Source: Nitrospirota bacterium (GTDB lineage: Bacteria > Nitrospirota > JACRHL01). From it: 64,000 nt of DNA. Within the stretch, counting starts at the first letter, position 1, and every line of letters begins with the position of its first letter. The notes beneath the pieces were generated by a model, which did no database searches, was not told where the DNA came from, and saw nothing but the letters and a program-made list of their open reading frames with translations. Both the position numbers and the translations under genes were made by a program. The stretch lies in the NCBI GenBank assembly GCA_016212085.1, contig JACRHL010000005.1, positions 202,364-266,363 of the forward strand, given 5' to 3'. Below, one piece after another: positions 1 to 9,143 of the stretch.

Positions 1-1121
1 GGCACCGGCTCCGTGCGCAGGCGGCGCACCTCTTCGAGCATGAGGTGCAAGGCCTGGCCGACCTGGTCCGGCCGGGTGCGCACCGCCATCAGGAAGGTGC
101 CCCGGTCCAGGTGGCCGGGCGTGTAGGCGCTGCCCACGGAATAGGCCAGGCCGTGCCGGGTGCGCACCACGTTGAACAGGCGGCTGCGGAAGCTGTCGCC
201 CCCCAGGATGCGGTTGGCCAGGGCCAGGGCGAAATAGTCCGGATGGTAACGGTCGATGCTGAGCTGGCCGACGCGCACGGACACCTGGGTCACGTCGCGG
301 TGGGTGAAGGCCACCTGGCCCACGTCCTCCGTGGGCAGGCGCGGCGGTTCCGGCAGCGGCTCCGGCGTCGTGCGCCAGTCGCCGAAGGCCGCCTCGATGG
401 CCACCACCATCGCGTCGCGGTCGAAGTCGCCGACGATGGCCAGCCGCGTGCGCGACGGGTGGAAGAAGCCCTGGTGGAAGGCCGTCAACCGCTCGCGGGT
501 GACCGCCTCCACGTCCGCCTCCTCGGGGAACCAGGCGTAGGGGTGGTCGGCCCCGTACAGCAGTTTGGCGAACGCGCGGCGGCTGATCTGGGCCGGGTTG
601 TCGTTGCGGCGCCGGATGTCCTCGATGGCGGCGGCCTTGCGGGCCTCCAGCCGCTCCGCGTCGAAGCGCGGCCGGCGCAGCATGTCGGCGAAATGGCCCA
701 GCGCCTCCGGGAAGGTGCGGGTGAGGGTGTCCAGGGTGGCCGTGGCGTTGTCGTCCCCCACGGCGCTGCCCATCTCGATGGCGGCGAACTGGAGCGCCTC
801 GTCCAGCGCGTCCGGCCCCAGGTCGCCGGCGCCGCCGGTGCGCAGCAGGGCCCCGGTGAAGGCGGCCACCTCCTGCCCGCCCGGCCCCGCGTACACGGCG
901 CCGGCCTGGATCAGGGCGCCGATGTGGATCCGCGGCAGGTCCCGGTCCGGCAGCAGGTACAGGGTCATGCCGTTGTCCAGGGTGACCACGTCGATGGGCG
1001 GCTCGGTGATCTCCACCGGGTCGAAGGTCATGGTGCGTGGGTCGGGCAGGGCGGCGCAGGCTGACAGCAGGGCCGCGAAGAGCAGCGCCAGCAGCGCCGA
1101 TGGCCGGTGGGGATGTCTCAT
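1..1121 (-). CDS. M16 family peptidase-like lipoprotein, probably non-catalytic subunit (3' end cut by window)
   Basis: The ATG at 1121 overlaps the stop of the upstream M16 gene as ATGA. The reading frame runs off the left edge, so the C-terminus is missing. The protein begins with a lipoprotein signal peptide (about 20 residues, lipobox LSAC), then shows the M16 fold pattern (VVTLDNGMTLYLLPD). Where active M16 peptidases carry HxxEH, this protein has no such motif; the corresponding segment reads AFTGALLRTGG. By analogy with two-subunit M16 peptidases (known of the family), it is probably the inactive partner of the neighbouring catalytic subunit, tethered to a membrane. The physiological substrate is not evident. 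Confidence 0.85.
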   Translation of the reverse strand, partial: MRHPHRPSALLALLFAALLSACAALPDPRTMTFDPVEITEPPIDVVTLDNGMTLYLLPDRDLPRIHIGALIQAGAVYAGPGGQEVAAFTGALLRTGGAGDLGPDALDEALQFAAIEMGSAVGDDNATATLDTLTRTFPEALGHFADMLRRPRFDAERLEARKAAAIEDIRRRNDNPAQISRRAFAKLLYGADHPYAWFPEEADVEAVTRERLTAFHQGFFHPSRTRLAIVGDFDRDAMVVAIEAAFGDWRTTPEPLPEPPRLPTEDVGQVAFTHRDVTQVSVRVGQLSIDRYHPDYFALALANRILGGDSFRSRLFNVVRTRHGLAYSVGSAYTPGHLDRGTFLMAVRTRPDQVGQALHLMLEEVRRLRTEPV

Positions 1122-2638
1122 CGGTCGCCCTCCCCGGCGGGTGCATCCGGGTGGGTTGGCACCAGCTCCGCGACGATGCGCCGGTTTGGGTCGAAACAGC
1201 CCCGCGCCACCCGCATCACGTCGTCCGGGGTGACGGCGGCGATGCGTTGCTGCATGGTGAACAGCAAGCGCCAGTCGCCGGCCACCGCCTCCGAGTAGGC
1301 CAGGGACTGGGCCATGCCCGCGTTGTTTCCCAGGCGGCGGATGAGGGCCGCCTCCGCCTGGTTTTGCGCCATGGTCAGCTCGCGGGCCGTGACCGGCTCG
1401 GTCTTGAGGCGCTCCAGCTCCTCCTGGAGGGCCGCCTCCACCTCCGCCGTGGTGTGCGGGTGGCGCGGCGTGGCGTTCAGCACGAACAGGTTGGGCGCCC
1501 GGTAGCCGGGCACGCCGCCGCCGGTGGTGACGCCGGTGGCGATCCGCGCGTCCAGCACCAGGCGCCGGTGCAGGCGGCTGGAGGGGCCGTCGGAGAGGAT
1601 GATCTGGATCACGTCGAACACCACGTCGTCCGGGTCGGTGACCGCCGGGCGGTGGAAGGCCATGGAAAGCTGCGGGTTGGCGTCGTGGCGCACCGTCACC
1701 CGGCGCTCGCCGTCGACATCCGGTTCCACCGTGTGCGGCGCCGGGGGCGCGCCGCGCCTGGGCAGGCGCCCGAAGCTCCGCTCCACCAGGCGGATGGCCT
1801 CGTCCGGATCGAAGTCGCCCACCAGGGCGATCACCGTGTTGGCGGGCACGTAGTAGCGGGCGAAGAACGCCGCCGCCTGGGGGCGGGTGAGATGGTCCAG
1901 GTCGGAAGGCCAGCCGATGGTGGGGTTGCCGTAGGGATGGGCCACGAAGGCGCTGGCCAGCAGCGCCTCGTAAAGCCGGCCGCCGGGGTTGTCGTCCACG
2001 CGCATGCGGCGCTCCTCCAGCACCACGTCGCGCTCCGCGTAGAACTCGCGCAGCACCGGGTTGGCCATGCGGTCCGCCTCGATGGCCGCCCAGAACGGCA
2101 GGCGGTTGGCGGGGAAGCTCACGTAATAGGTGGTCACGTCGGCGCCCGTGCTGGCGTTCAGGCCGGTGGCGCCCTGGCGCAGGTACAGGTCGCCGAACTG
2201 GTTGGGCACCACCAATGTCCGCGCCCGCTCGCTCAGGGTGGCGATGCGCCCGTCGAGGGCCGCCAGCGCCTCCGGGTCCGGTGCGGGGGCGGCGGCCGCG
2301 CGCTCCAGCACCAGCCGGTCGATCTCGTCGAGCAGCGGCGCCTCGGCCCTGGCATCGGTGACGCCGATGCGGCGCGTGCCCTTGAAGGCCATGTGCTCGA
2401 ACAGGTGGGCGATGCCCGTGGCGCCGGACGGCTCGTCGGCGCTGCCCACCCGGTAGGTGATGACCGACGAGATCACCGGTGCCTGGTGGCGTTCCACCAT
2501 GAGCAGGGTCAGGCCGTTGTCCAGGACGTGGCGGCGCACCTCGGGCTGGATGTCGTAGGCGGCGGCCGCGCCGTGCCCGGCCAGGCACGGCAGCAGCGCG
2601 GCCAGCAACAGGGCCAGGGGGCGGAACACCGCCGTCAC
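1118..2638 (-). CDS. M16 family zinc metallopeptidase, catalytic subunit
   Basis: A 506-residue exported protein. The GTG start at 2638 overlaps the upstream phosphatase stop as GTGA, and an N-terminal signal peptide follows directly (FRPLALLLAALLPCLAGHGA). The inverted zinc motif HLFEH is at about residues 78-82, with the downstream glutamate helix (ERDVVLEERRMR) that supplies the third zinc ligand in this family. There is a roughly 60-residue insertion between the motif and that helix. Length and layout fit the periplasmic pitrilysin-like two-gene type. Its stop overlaps the start of the second M16 gene, so the two are probably produced in balance and form a heterodimer. Substrate unknown. 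Confidence 0.9.
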   Translation of the reverse strand: MTAVFRPLALLLAALLPCLAGHGAAAAYDIQPEVRRHVLDNGLTLLMVERHQAPVISSVITYRVGSADEPSGATGIAHLFEHMAFKGTRRIGVTDARAEAPLLDEIDRLVLERAAAAPAPDPEALAALDGRIATLSERARTLVVPNQFGDLYLRQGATGLNASTGADVTTYYVSFPANRLPFWAAIEADRMANPVLREFYAERDVVLEERRMRVDDNPGGRLYEALLASAFVAHPYGNPTIGWPSDLDHLTRPQAAAFFARYYVPANTVIALVGDFDPDEAIRLVERSFGRLPRRGAPPAPHTVEPDVDGERRVTVRHDANPQLSMAFHRPAVTDPDDVVFDVIQIILSDGPSSRLHRRLVLDARIATGVTTGGGVPGYRAPNLFVLNATPRHPHTTAEVEAALQEELERLKTEPVTARELTMAQNQAEAALIRRLGNNAGMAQSLAYSEAVAGDWRLLFTMQQRIAAVTPDDVMRVARGCFDPNRRIVAELVPTHPDAPAGEGDR

Positions 2639-3318
2639 CGGCCGCCCTCCGCTTGGGCGGGGCCGCCGTTCAAGCCCGCCACCACCGGAATCAGGGCGGC
2701 GATGTGGTCCAGCAGGAAGTCGGGCGCCGCCGCCGCCAGCTCCGCGGGGTTGCCCAGGCCGCAGGTGAGCAGGGCGCAGGGCACGCCGGCGGCGCGGGCA
2801 GCGCCCACGTCCGGCAGGCCGTCGCCGACCATGAGGGCCTCCTCCGGCGCCACCCCGAAGTGCGCCAGCGCCGCGTGCAGGATGGCCGGATCGGGCTTCA
2901 GGTACGGCGTGCTGTCGCCGCCCAGCACCAGCCCCACCCGCGGCCCCAGGCCCAGGTTGCGCACCACCCCCGCCGTGTACTGCATGGGCTTGTTGGTGAC
3001 GATCGCCTGGTGCAGGTGGCCGAAGGTGGCCAGCACCTCGTCCACGCCCGGATAGAGGGTGGTGTGGTCGGTGAGGTGGTTCAGGTAGTGGGCGCGGAAC
3101 ACCTCGATGGCGTGGTCCAGCTCGGCGGTGTTGTGCTCGCCGCCCACCGCCTTGGCCAGCAGCGGGCGGACGCCGTTGCCGACGAAGGTGTACAGCTCCC
3201 CGTGCGGCCGCTCCGGCAGCCCCAGGTCGGCCAGGGTGCGGTTCACGGCGCGGGCCAGGTCTTCCTTGGAATCCACCAGGGTGCCATCCAGATCGTACAG
3301 GATCAGTTTTACGGGCAT
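2635..3318 (-). CDS. gph: phosphoglycolate phosphatase (HAD family)
   Basis: A 227-residue HAD hydrolase. Motif I is DLDGT with nucleophile Asp9 and acid/base Asp11; motif II lies at IVTNKP, motif III Lys at LKPDP and motif IV at MVGDGLPDV. A helical C1 cap lies between motifs I and II, as in Gph. Gph removes phosphate from 2-phosphoglycolate formed in DNA repair or by Rubisco oxygenation. Related HAD enzymes acting on other sugar phosphates look alike, so the substrate is inferred. Its stop overlaps the GTG of the following M16 gene, making it the first gene of a three-gene minus-strand unit. The start at 3318 gives a normal length. Confidence 0.85.
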   Translation of the reverse strand: MPVKLILYDLDGTLVDSKEDLARAVNRTLADLGLPERPHGELYTFVGNGVRPLLAKAVGGEHNTAELDHAIEVFRAHYLNHLTDHTTLYPGVDEVLATFGHLHQAIVTNKPMQYTAGVVRNLGLGPRVGLVLGGDSTPYLKPDPAILHAALAHFGVAPEEALMVGDGLPDVGAARAAGVPCALLTCGLGNPAELAAAAPDFLLDHIAALIPVVAGLNGGPAQAEGGR

Positions 3319-3353
3319 GTGTGCGTGAACGGGTATGGAAACGGGAATGCGGA

Positions 3354-6300
3354 TTACAGGTGCGGTTTGACAATCACGATGCGGCCCGCCTGCACGCGCA
3401 GGTCGAACAGCTGGATCAGGCCGCCAAAGCGGCCCGGAACGATGCGGAAGCCGATGTACTGGTCGATGTTGGTGCTGGGGGCGCCAACGGCCAGCTCGTC
3501 CACCCCGTCATTGTCCAGGTCGCCGGCGGCGAGCGCAAGGCCGAAGCCCTCCTGCCCCTTGGCCTGGGGGGCCACCACCCGCCCCGTGTACAGCGGACGG
3601 GAAGCGGTGGTTCCCTGGTACAGGAACACGGCGCCCACGTGGGTGATGGTGCGCGCCGCATAGAACGGCGCGCCCACCGCCAGGGAGGGCGGGCCGGTGG
3701 CCGAAAGCTGGGCGACGGCCAGGGTTTCGCCGAAGTGCATGTCGATCTGGCGCAGCGGCGGCACCAGCACCTCGGGCGCGGCGACGGTGAACCCGGCGCC
3801 GCCGTCGTACAGGCTCACGTCGCCGGACTCGTGGGTGACGCGGTTGCCGAACGGGTCCAGGAACACGCCGTTGGTGAAGCTGCGGAACGGCGCGCCCACC
3901 GCCAGCTCGTCCGCCGCGTCGCTGGCGATCAGGTTGCCCACGGCGAGGCTCATGCCGAAGCCGGAATAGTGGCCGGTTGGCGGCGTGACCGGGTCGGCCA
4001 CGGTCAGCGGCGTGGTGGCCGAAAGCGCGGCGCGCAGGGCGGCGGCGGGCCGGTTCCAGTTCTGGCCGGGGTTGGCCGGGTTCGTCGGCTCCGGCTTGAA
4101 GCCGTACACGATGCCGTCGTTGTGCAACAGCGGGTGGAGGCCCTCCGGGTCGCGCCCCGGGGCGCCCACGAACAGCTCCAGCTTGCCGTCGCCCGCCACG
4201 TTGCCCACCGCCATGGCGCTGCCGAAATAGGCCCCCGGACGCGGGACCGGCTCGGTCAGGACCACGCGTTCCACCCCCGGGCGCCAGTCGCCGGTGAGGG
4301 TGGGCGGTGCGAACAGCACCTCCACCAGGCCGGCGTCGCGCACCCCGGCCACGTCGGCGTGGGGGGCGCCCACGATCAGGTCGGTGCGGCCGTCGGCATT
4401 GATGTCCTGGGCCAGCAGGCGGTAACCCCAGCGGGTGTTGGCCAGGTTGCGCGGCAGGGCCGGGTTTGACGGCCAGATGGCGTTGCCCGCCAGATTCACC
4501 GCCGTGTCGGCGATGTTCAGGCGCAGCGCGCTGGGCACCAGGGTGTCCTGGTAGGTGCCGATGTTGCCGTCCGCATCCATGAAGTAGATGTCGACGAAGC
4601 CCACCTGGGCCTGGGGGTCGGTTTGCGTCGTGCCCGCCGCCACCTCGGACGAGCCGAACGGCGCGGCGATGGCCAGGTCGGTGTTGCCGTCGCCGTCGAA
4701 ATCGCCGTGCACCACCTGGGCGCCCCAGCCGGTGCGCTCCGCGCCCTGGGCTCCGTAGAGTTGCAGCGCGGCGTAAGGCCGGTCCGGGTAGCCGTCGTGG
4801 GGATAGGAATTGATGCGCGGCGTCACGCCGCTGTTCACCGCGCGGAAGCCCCCCACCACGGACTGGTGGGCTGCGAACGGATCGTTGGCGAAGCGCCCCA
4901 TGGGCGCGATGTCGACGGCGCTGCCGAAGTTGATGCCCTCCTCCGGCAACCCCAGCAGGATCTGGCCGCTGCCGTCGTTCAGGGGGGTGATTTCCGGTGC
5001 CGCGAGGGCCGAAACGTGGTCCACCAGCTCGATGCGGGTGATGCCCCATTGGGTGGGGTGCAGCTTGTCGCGGGCGCGCACCAGCACGCCCCGGTCCAGG
5101 GGGTCGGCAATGGTGGCCGGCGGCGTGTACACCCCCTTGCTGGTCACGGTGCCGATGCCGCCCACCACCTCCCACAGGTCGGCGATGCCGCCGTTGATGC
5201 TGAGCTGGTCCACGCGGCTCTCGTTGCCGCTCATGGCCAGCACCGCCCGGGGCGGGTTGAGGGTTACCCGGCCGGGCGGGTTGTCGAGCAGCACGTGCAG
5301 GCTGCCGGCGCCGGGCACGCCGCCGACACCCTGGGCCGGCGCGCCCACCAGCAGGTCCATCAGGCCGTCGCCGTTCAGATCGGTCCGCGCCAGGGCGGCG
5401 CCGAAACGGGCGGCCGGCAGTGGCGTGGCCGGATCGAACACGCGCATGTGGGTGAACTCGGCCTCGCCGTCCGTGTAGTAGGTGACCACCGATCCGGTGC
5501 CGGAGGGGTTGCCGATGCCCACGGTGATGTCGGGCAGCAGGTCGCCGTTGACGTCATCGAGGGACAATGCCGATCCGAAGGCCTGGCCGGCGCTGGCGGC
5601 CGTGTCGCGCAGGTGGGTGGCGAACTGGAACCCGCCCATGCCATTGGCGAGAAAGACCATGACCGCGCCGGCATTGGGCCGCGAGGCCCCCAGGGTGACC
5701 GGCTGGCCGGGGGCCGCCACGACCAGGTCGCTGGTGGCGTTGTAGGTGAAATCCGCCGTCGCCACCCGCTCGCCAAAGCGGGCGCCACCCGCCGGCGCCG
5801 GCGAGGCGACCTCGGTGACCTGGTCCAGATAGCGGGTCACCCCCGCCACCGGCCGGTCGGTGAGCGCCACCACGCGGCCGGCTCCGGCCAGGGGCACGCC
5901 GCCCTGGGTTACCGTTGCGCCGGGCATGCCCACGATCAGGTCGTTCACCTGGGTGGCCTCGGCGGGCAGGCCCAGCCGTGAACAGTCGTTCAGGCAGGCG
6001 GCGGCGAGGCTGGCGCCGAATCCGGCGCCGGCCTCGGGCACCGCCGCGGAGCGCACCAGTGACGGCTGACGGGTGAGCACGATCGGGTCGGTGGCGGCGT
6101 CGGTCACGGTGACCAGGTGCACCCGCCCGGCTCCCGCCAGGCCGCTGATGGGGGTGCCCGGCGCGCCCACGGCGATCAGGTTGTCGGCGGAGCCGTCGAA
6201 GTGGCCCAGCGCCAGCGCGGCGCCAAACCGGTCGCCGCTGCCGGGGGCGGGCGTGCCGATGCTGCCGGCCTTGGCGAAGGCGCCCCCCGCGAATCCGGCG

Positions 6301-7316
6301 AACACGTGGGTGGCTCCGCTGCCCGGCTCGCCCACGATCAGGTCGGGCAGGCCGTCGCCGTCCACGTCGTCGAGCAGCAGGGCGGTTCCGAACGCGCCAC
6401 CGCTCGCCGGCGCCGGCGCCGTGAGGGTGGTGGGCGCAGTCGAGAAGCCGTTGCCGTCGAAGCTGCCGATCCACACCCGGCCCGCGCCCGCGGCCACGCC
6501 CACGTCCGCCGCCGGGGCGCCGACGATCACCTCCACCAGGCCGTCGCCGTCCAGGTCGCCGGTGACGAGGGCGGTGGCGAACGCCCCCGAGCCGAAGGTG
6601 GTGGCCGCATCCTGGGTGGAGCTGGGCGCGAACACGTTGACGGTGGCCTGGCTGCTGGTGAGCGGGTCGGCCACGCTGGTGGCGATGATGCGCGCCTCGG
6701 TGATGGGCACCGCCGGGGCGACGTAGCGGCCGGTGCTGGAGATGGTGCCGCCGCCCACCGCCGGGCTGACCGCCCAGGTCAACGCCTTGTTGGGTGAACC
6801 GGTGACGGTGGCCTGGAAGGTCAGTTCCTGGCGGGGGAGGATCAATTGGTGCGTGGGGTTGATCGCGATCCGCACGTCCACCCCCTCGGCCCTGACCGGG
6901 AGCTTGTAGACCGGATTGAACGCGTCGTTGCTCGCGATGGACAGGTGCGCGCTGACGCTGGCGGCCGCCGTCGGCGCGAAGGTGACCCGGATCAGGGCGC
7001 TGCCGTCCCTGGGAATGGGGGACAGGGACGTGCGGTCGACGGTCAGCTGCGGGTCGCTGGGGGTGATGCCGGTGACCACCAGGTCCGCGCTGCCCAGGTT
7101 GGTGATGGTGATGGTCCTGCTGGGCGGCGTGGCGCGCACCGACACGAAGCCGAAATCCACCGGCAGCGGCGTGGCGCTGAGCAACGCCAGGGGGAGCGAC
7201 GGGGCGGGCGCGGTCTGCGCGTGGGCGCGCGCCGGGCCGAAGGCGCCCGCCAGCAGGCACGCCACGGCGGCGCAGGCAAGGAGCGGGCGGACGAATGGCG
7301 GAACGGCGTGGCGCAC
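3354..7316 (-). CDS. large secreted FG-GAP repeat (integrin-like propeller) protein
   Basis: A 1320-residue exported protein. A signal peptide (LLACAAVACLLAGAFGPARAHA) is followed by a Hydin/ASPM-like immunoglobulin fold (about residues 50-145) and a second Ig-like domain (about 150-230). The rest is mostly FG-GAP repeats: at least a dozen copies of the GDxDGDGxxDLxVGAP type, whose Asp-rich loops bind calcium in the integrin alpha family. The repeats suggest two seven-bladed propellers separated by a non-repeat segment near residues 675-760. The C-terminus ends after the last repeat with no visible PEP-CTERM, LPXTG or barrel anchor. The likely role is extracellular adhesion or ligand binding, but that is inference. 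The start is GTG at 7316, with a TATAAT immediately upstream. Confidence 0.85.
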   Translation of the reverse strand: MRHAVPPFVRPLLACAAVACLLAGAFGPARAHAQTAPAPSLPLALLSATPLPVDFGFVSVRATPPSRTITITNLGSADLVVTGITPSDPQLTVDRTSLSPIPRDGSALIRVTFAPTAAASVSAHLSIASNDAFNPVYKLPVRAEGVDVRIAINPTHQLILPRQELTFQATVTGSPNKALTWAVSPAVGGGTISSTGRYVAPAVPITEARIIATSVADPLTSSQATVNVFAPSSTQDAATTFGSGAFATALVTGDLDGDGLVEVIVGAPAADVGVAAGAGRVWIGSFDGNGFSTAPTTLTAPAPASGGAFGTALLLDDVDGDGLPDLIVGEPGSGATHVFAGFAGGAFAKAGSIGTPAPGSGDRFGAALALGHFDGSADNLIAVGAPGTPISGLAGAGRVHLVTVTDAATDPIVLTRQPSLVRSAAVPEAGAGFGASLAAACLNDCSRLGLPAEATQVNDLIVGMPGATVTQGGVPLAGAGRVVALTDRPVAGVTRYLDQVTEVASPAPAGGARFGERVATADFTYNATSDLVVAAPGQPVTLGASRPNAGAVMVFLANGMGGFQFATHLRDTAASAGQAFGSALSLDDVNGDLLPDITVGIGNPSGTGSVVTYYTDGEAEFTHMRVFDPATPLPAARFGAALARTDLNGDGLMDLLVGAPAQGVGGVPGAGSLHVLLDNPPGRVTLNPPRAVLAMSGNESRVDQLSINGGIADLWEVVGGIGTVTSKGVYTPPATIADPLDRGVLVRARDKLHPTQWGITRIELVDHVSALAAPEITPLNDGSGQILLGLPEEGINFGSAVDIAPMGRFANDPFAAHQSVVGGFRAVNSGVTPRINSYPHDGYPDRPYAALQLYGAQGAERTGWGAQVVHGDFDGDGNTDLAIAAPFGSSEVAAGTTQTDPQAQVGFVDIYFMDADGNIGTYQDTLVPSALRLNIADTAVNLAGNAIWPSNPALPRNLANTRWGYRLLAQDINADGRTDLIVGAPHADVAGVRDAGLVEVLFAPPTLTGDWRPGVERVVLTEPVPRPGAYFGSAMAVGNVAGDGKLELFVGAPGRDPEGLHPLLHNDGIVYGFKPEPTNPANPGQNWNRPAAALRAALSATTPLTVADPVTPPTGHYSGFGMSLAVGNLIASDAADELAVGAPFRSFTNGVFLDPFGNRVTHESGDVSLYDGGAGFTVAAPEVLVPPLRQIDMHFGETLAVAQLSATGPPSLAVGAPFYAARTITHVGAVFLYQGTTASRPLYTGRVVAPQAKGQEGFGLALAAGDLDNDGVDELAVGAPSTNIDQYIGFRIVPGRFGGLIQLFDLRVQAGRIVIVKPHL

Positions 7317-7322
7317 CGGTTA

Positions 7323-7328
7323 ATTATA
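7323..7328 (-). promoter_or_regulatory. candidate -10 box (TATAAT) for the FG-GAP gene
   Basis: On the minus strand a perfect TATAAT ends 6 bases before the GTG start of the FG-GAP gene. Transcription would then begin at or next to the start codon, giving a leaderless mRNA. I see no convincing -35 at 16-18 bases and no Shine-Dalgarno sequence. Confidence 0.35.
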
Positions 7329-7369
7329 CAGGCCTCCCCGCAAATCCCGGCCGTTGCACCGCAACCCGG

Positions 7370-7398
7370 TTGACCCGCACGCCCGAAACAGTGAAAAT
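7370..7398 (+). promoter_or_regulatory. candidate sigma-70 promoter for dut
   Basis: TTGACC at 7370-7375 and GAAAAT at 7393-7398 with a 17-base spacer, about 50 bases upstream of the dut ATG. The -10 matches 4 of 6 consensus bases. Confidence 0.35.
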
Positions 7399-7449
7399 AT
7401 GGTGCTTTTTTAAGGCCTCCCAGGGTCGCCCCGACCAACGGCGTAACGC

Positions 7450-7902
7450 ATGCAATCCAACTTCGGCAACAGCCATTCCGGCGCTTCCGCCCCCGGCGCG
7501 CTGCGCGTGCGGCGCCTCGTCCCGGCGGCGCGCCTCCCCCGGCGGGTGGAGGCCGGCGCCGCCGGTTACGACCTGTACGCCTGCGGCGACCAGGAGGGGC
7601 GGCTCATCGCCACCGGCATCGCCCTGGAGATTCCGGCCGGCTGGGTGGGTATCGTCAAGGACCGTTCCGGAGTGGCCCTTTCCGGCCGTGGTTTCACGGT
7701 GGCCGGGGTGATCGACAGCTCGTACCGAGGAGAGATCAAGATCGTTTTCGACCGCGACATCAAGGTGCAGGACGGCGAGCGCATCGCGCAGCTGGTCATC
7801 GTGCCGCATTTTTCCGGCGAGGTGATGGAGGCGGATACCCTGTCCGACACGGCCCGCGGCGGCGGCGGCTTCGGCTCCAGCGGGCGGGGCACCCATGACT
7901 GA
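7450..7902 (+). CDS. dut: dUTP diphosphatase (trimeric dUTPase)
   Basis: A 150-residue protein that hydrolyses dUTP to dUMP and pyrophosphate, keeping uracil out of DNA and feeding dTMP synthesis. All five conserved motifs are present in order: AGYDLYA, DRSGVA, GVIDSSYRGEI, ERIAQLVI and the C-terminal RGGGGFGSSG lid. Motif II has Asp before RSG where Pro is common, and motif III has SS where SD is common; both look tolerable. A 17-residue extension precedes the core. The last codons overlap the rnd start by eight bases, so the two are probably co-translated. Confidence 0.93.
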   Translation: MQSNFGNSHSGASAPGALRVRRLVPAARLPRRVEAGAAGYDLYACGDQEGRLIATGIALEIPAGWVGIVKDRSGVALSGRGFTVAGVIDSSYRGEIKIVFDRDIKVQDGERIAQLVIVPHFSGEVMEADTLSDTARGGGGFGSSGRGTHD

Positions 7903-9109
7903 CGGCGCCAGGCTCGACATCGCCACGCCCCAGGACTACCTGGTGATCGAGGACAACGCCACGCTGGCGAACTTTGTCGTGGTCCTGGGCCGCTGCCCCG
8001 TGGTGGCGGTCGACATCGAGTCGAACTCGTTGCACCACTACACCGAGCGGGTGTCGCTGATCCAGGTGACCGGCCGCGACGGGGACGGCGTCTGCCACCA
8101 TGCGGTGATCGACCCCCTCGCGGACGTCGAGGTGCCCATGCTGGGGCCGCTGCTGGCCGACCCGGAGGTGGTGGTGGTGTTTCACGGCGCCGATTTCGAC
8201 GTGGTGTCGCTGAAGCGTGATTACGGCTTCACCATCCACAACATCTACGACACCATGATCGCCGCCCGCGCCGCCGGCATCGAGCGCTTCGGCCTGGCCG
8301 ACCTGGTGCAGCGCTACTACGGCGTGACCCTGAACAAGAAATTCCAGAAGCACGACTGGTCGGAGCGTCCGCTGGGCAAGGACGCCCTGGACTATGCCCA
8401 CCTGGACACACGCTACCTGCCCGAGATCATGGACGAGCTCAAGCGGCTGGTCCTGGAGGGGGGGCGCGACGATCTGGTGGCCGAGGAATGCGTGCTCATC
8501 GAGTCGCGCAACTGGGCGCCGCGGGTGGCGCCGGAGGAGGCGTTCCTCACCGTCAAGGGGGCGAACCGCCTGCCGGAGGACGCGCAGCGGGTGCTGCGGG
8601 AGGTCCACGCCTGGCGCGAGAAGGTGGCCGAAAAACGCGACTGGCCGCCGTTCAAGGTGATGGGCACCGACCTGCTGCTGGCCATCTCCAGCGCCGCGCC
8701 GGATACCGCCCAGGCGCTGGAGCACATCGCCGGCAGCCGCAACCGCATGGTGCGGCGCTACGGCCCGGAGCTGATCGAGGCGGTCGCCGCCGGCAAGGCC
8801 ACCACCGACAAGCTGCCGCGCCTCAAGAACGCCAAGGGGCGCCGCTACACGCGGGAGGACGATCTGCTGTTCAACCGCCTGCGCGAATGGCGCAACGCCC
8901 AGGCCGAGCGCGAGGCGGTGGAGCCGTCGATGGTGGTGGGCAACCAGGTGCTCAAGGAGGTCAGCGCCCTGCGTCCCAGGGATGAGGCCGCGCTGGCGGC
9001 CGTCCCCGCCATCCGCCGCTGGCAGGCGCGGCGTTACGCGGCCGCGCTCACCGCGCAGGTGGCCGCCTTCGAGGCGGACGAGGCGGGCGGGGCGAACGCC
9101 GGCGCCTGA
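7895..9109 (+). CDS. rnd: ribonuclease D
   Basis: A 404-residue 3'-to-5' exoribonuclease of the DEDDy class, which trims tRNA and other small RNA precursors. Exo I is VDIESNS (Asp40, Glu42), Exo II lies around FHGADFDV, and Exo III carries the Tyr/Asp pair in YAHLDTRYLP. An HRDC nucleic-acid-binding domain follows at about residues 215-300, and a second helical segment forms the C-terminus, as in Escherichia coli RNase D. The ATG lies inside the end of dut. Downstream, fabI has its own strong Shine-Dalgarno sequence. Confidence 0.92.
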   Translation: MTDGARLDIATPQDYLVIEDNATLANFVVVLGRCPVVAVDIESNSLHHYTERVSLIQVTGRDGDGVCHHAVIDPLADVEVPMLGPLLADPEVVVVFHGADFDVVSLKRDYGFTIHNIYDTMIAARAAGIERFGLADLVQRYYGVTLNKKFQKHDWSERPLGKDALDYAHLDTRYLPEIMDELKRLVLEGGRDDLVAEECVLIESRNWAPRVAPEEAFLTVKGANRLPEDAQRVLREVHAWREKVAEKRDWPPFKVMGTDLLLAISSAAPDTAQALEHIAGSRNRMVRRYGPELIEAVAAGKATTDKLPRLKNAKGRRYTREDDLLFNRLREWRNAQAEREAVEPSMVVGNQVLKEVSALRPRDEAALAAVPAIRRWQARRYAAALTAQVAAFEADEAGGANAGA

Positions 9110-9143
9110 GCGGTTTTTTCCAAAGGATTTTCAGGAGTTCGAG

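Noticed and set aside
3321..7373. Long plus-strand open frames opposite the FG-GAP gene
   Set aside because: Products are Arg/Gly/His-rich with no domains, and the minus-strand frame has signal peptide and repeats.
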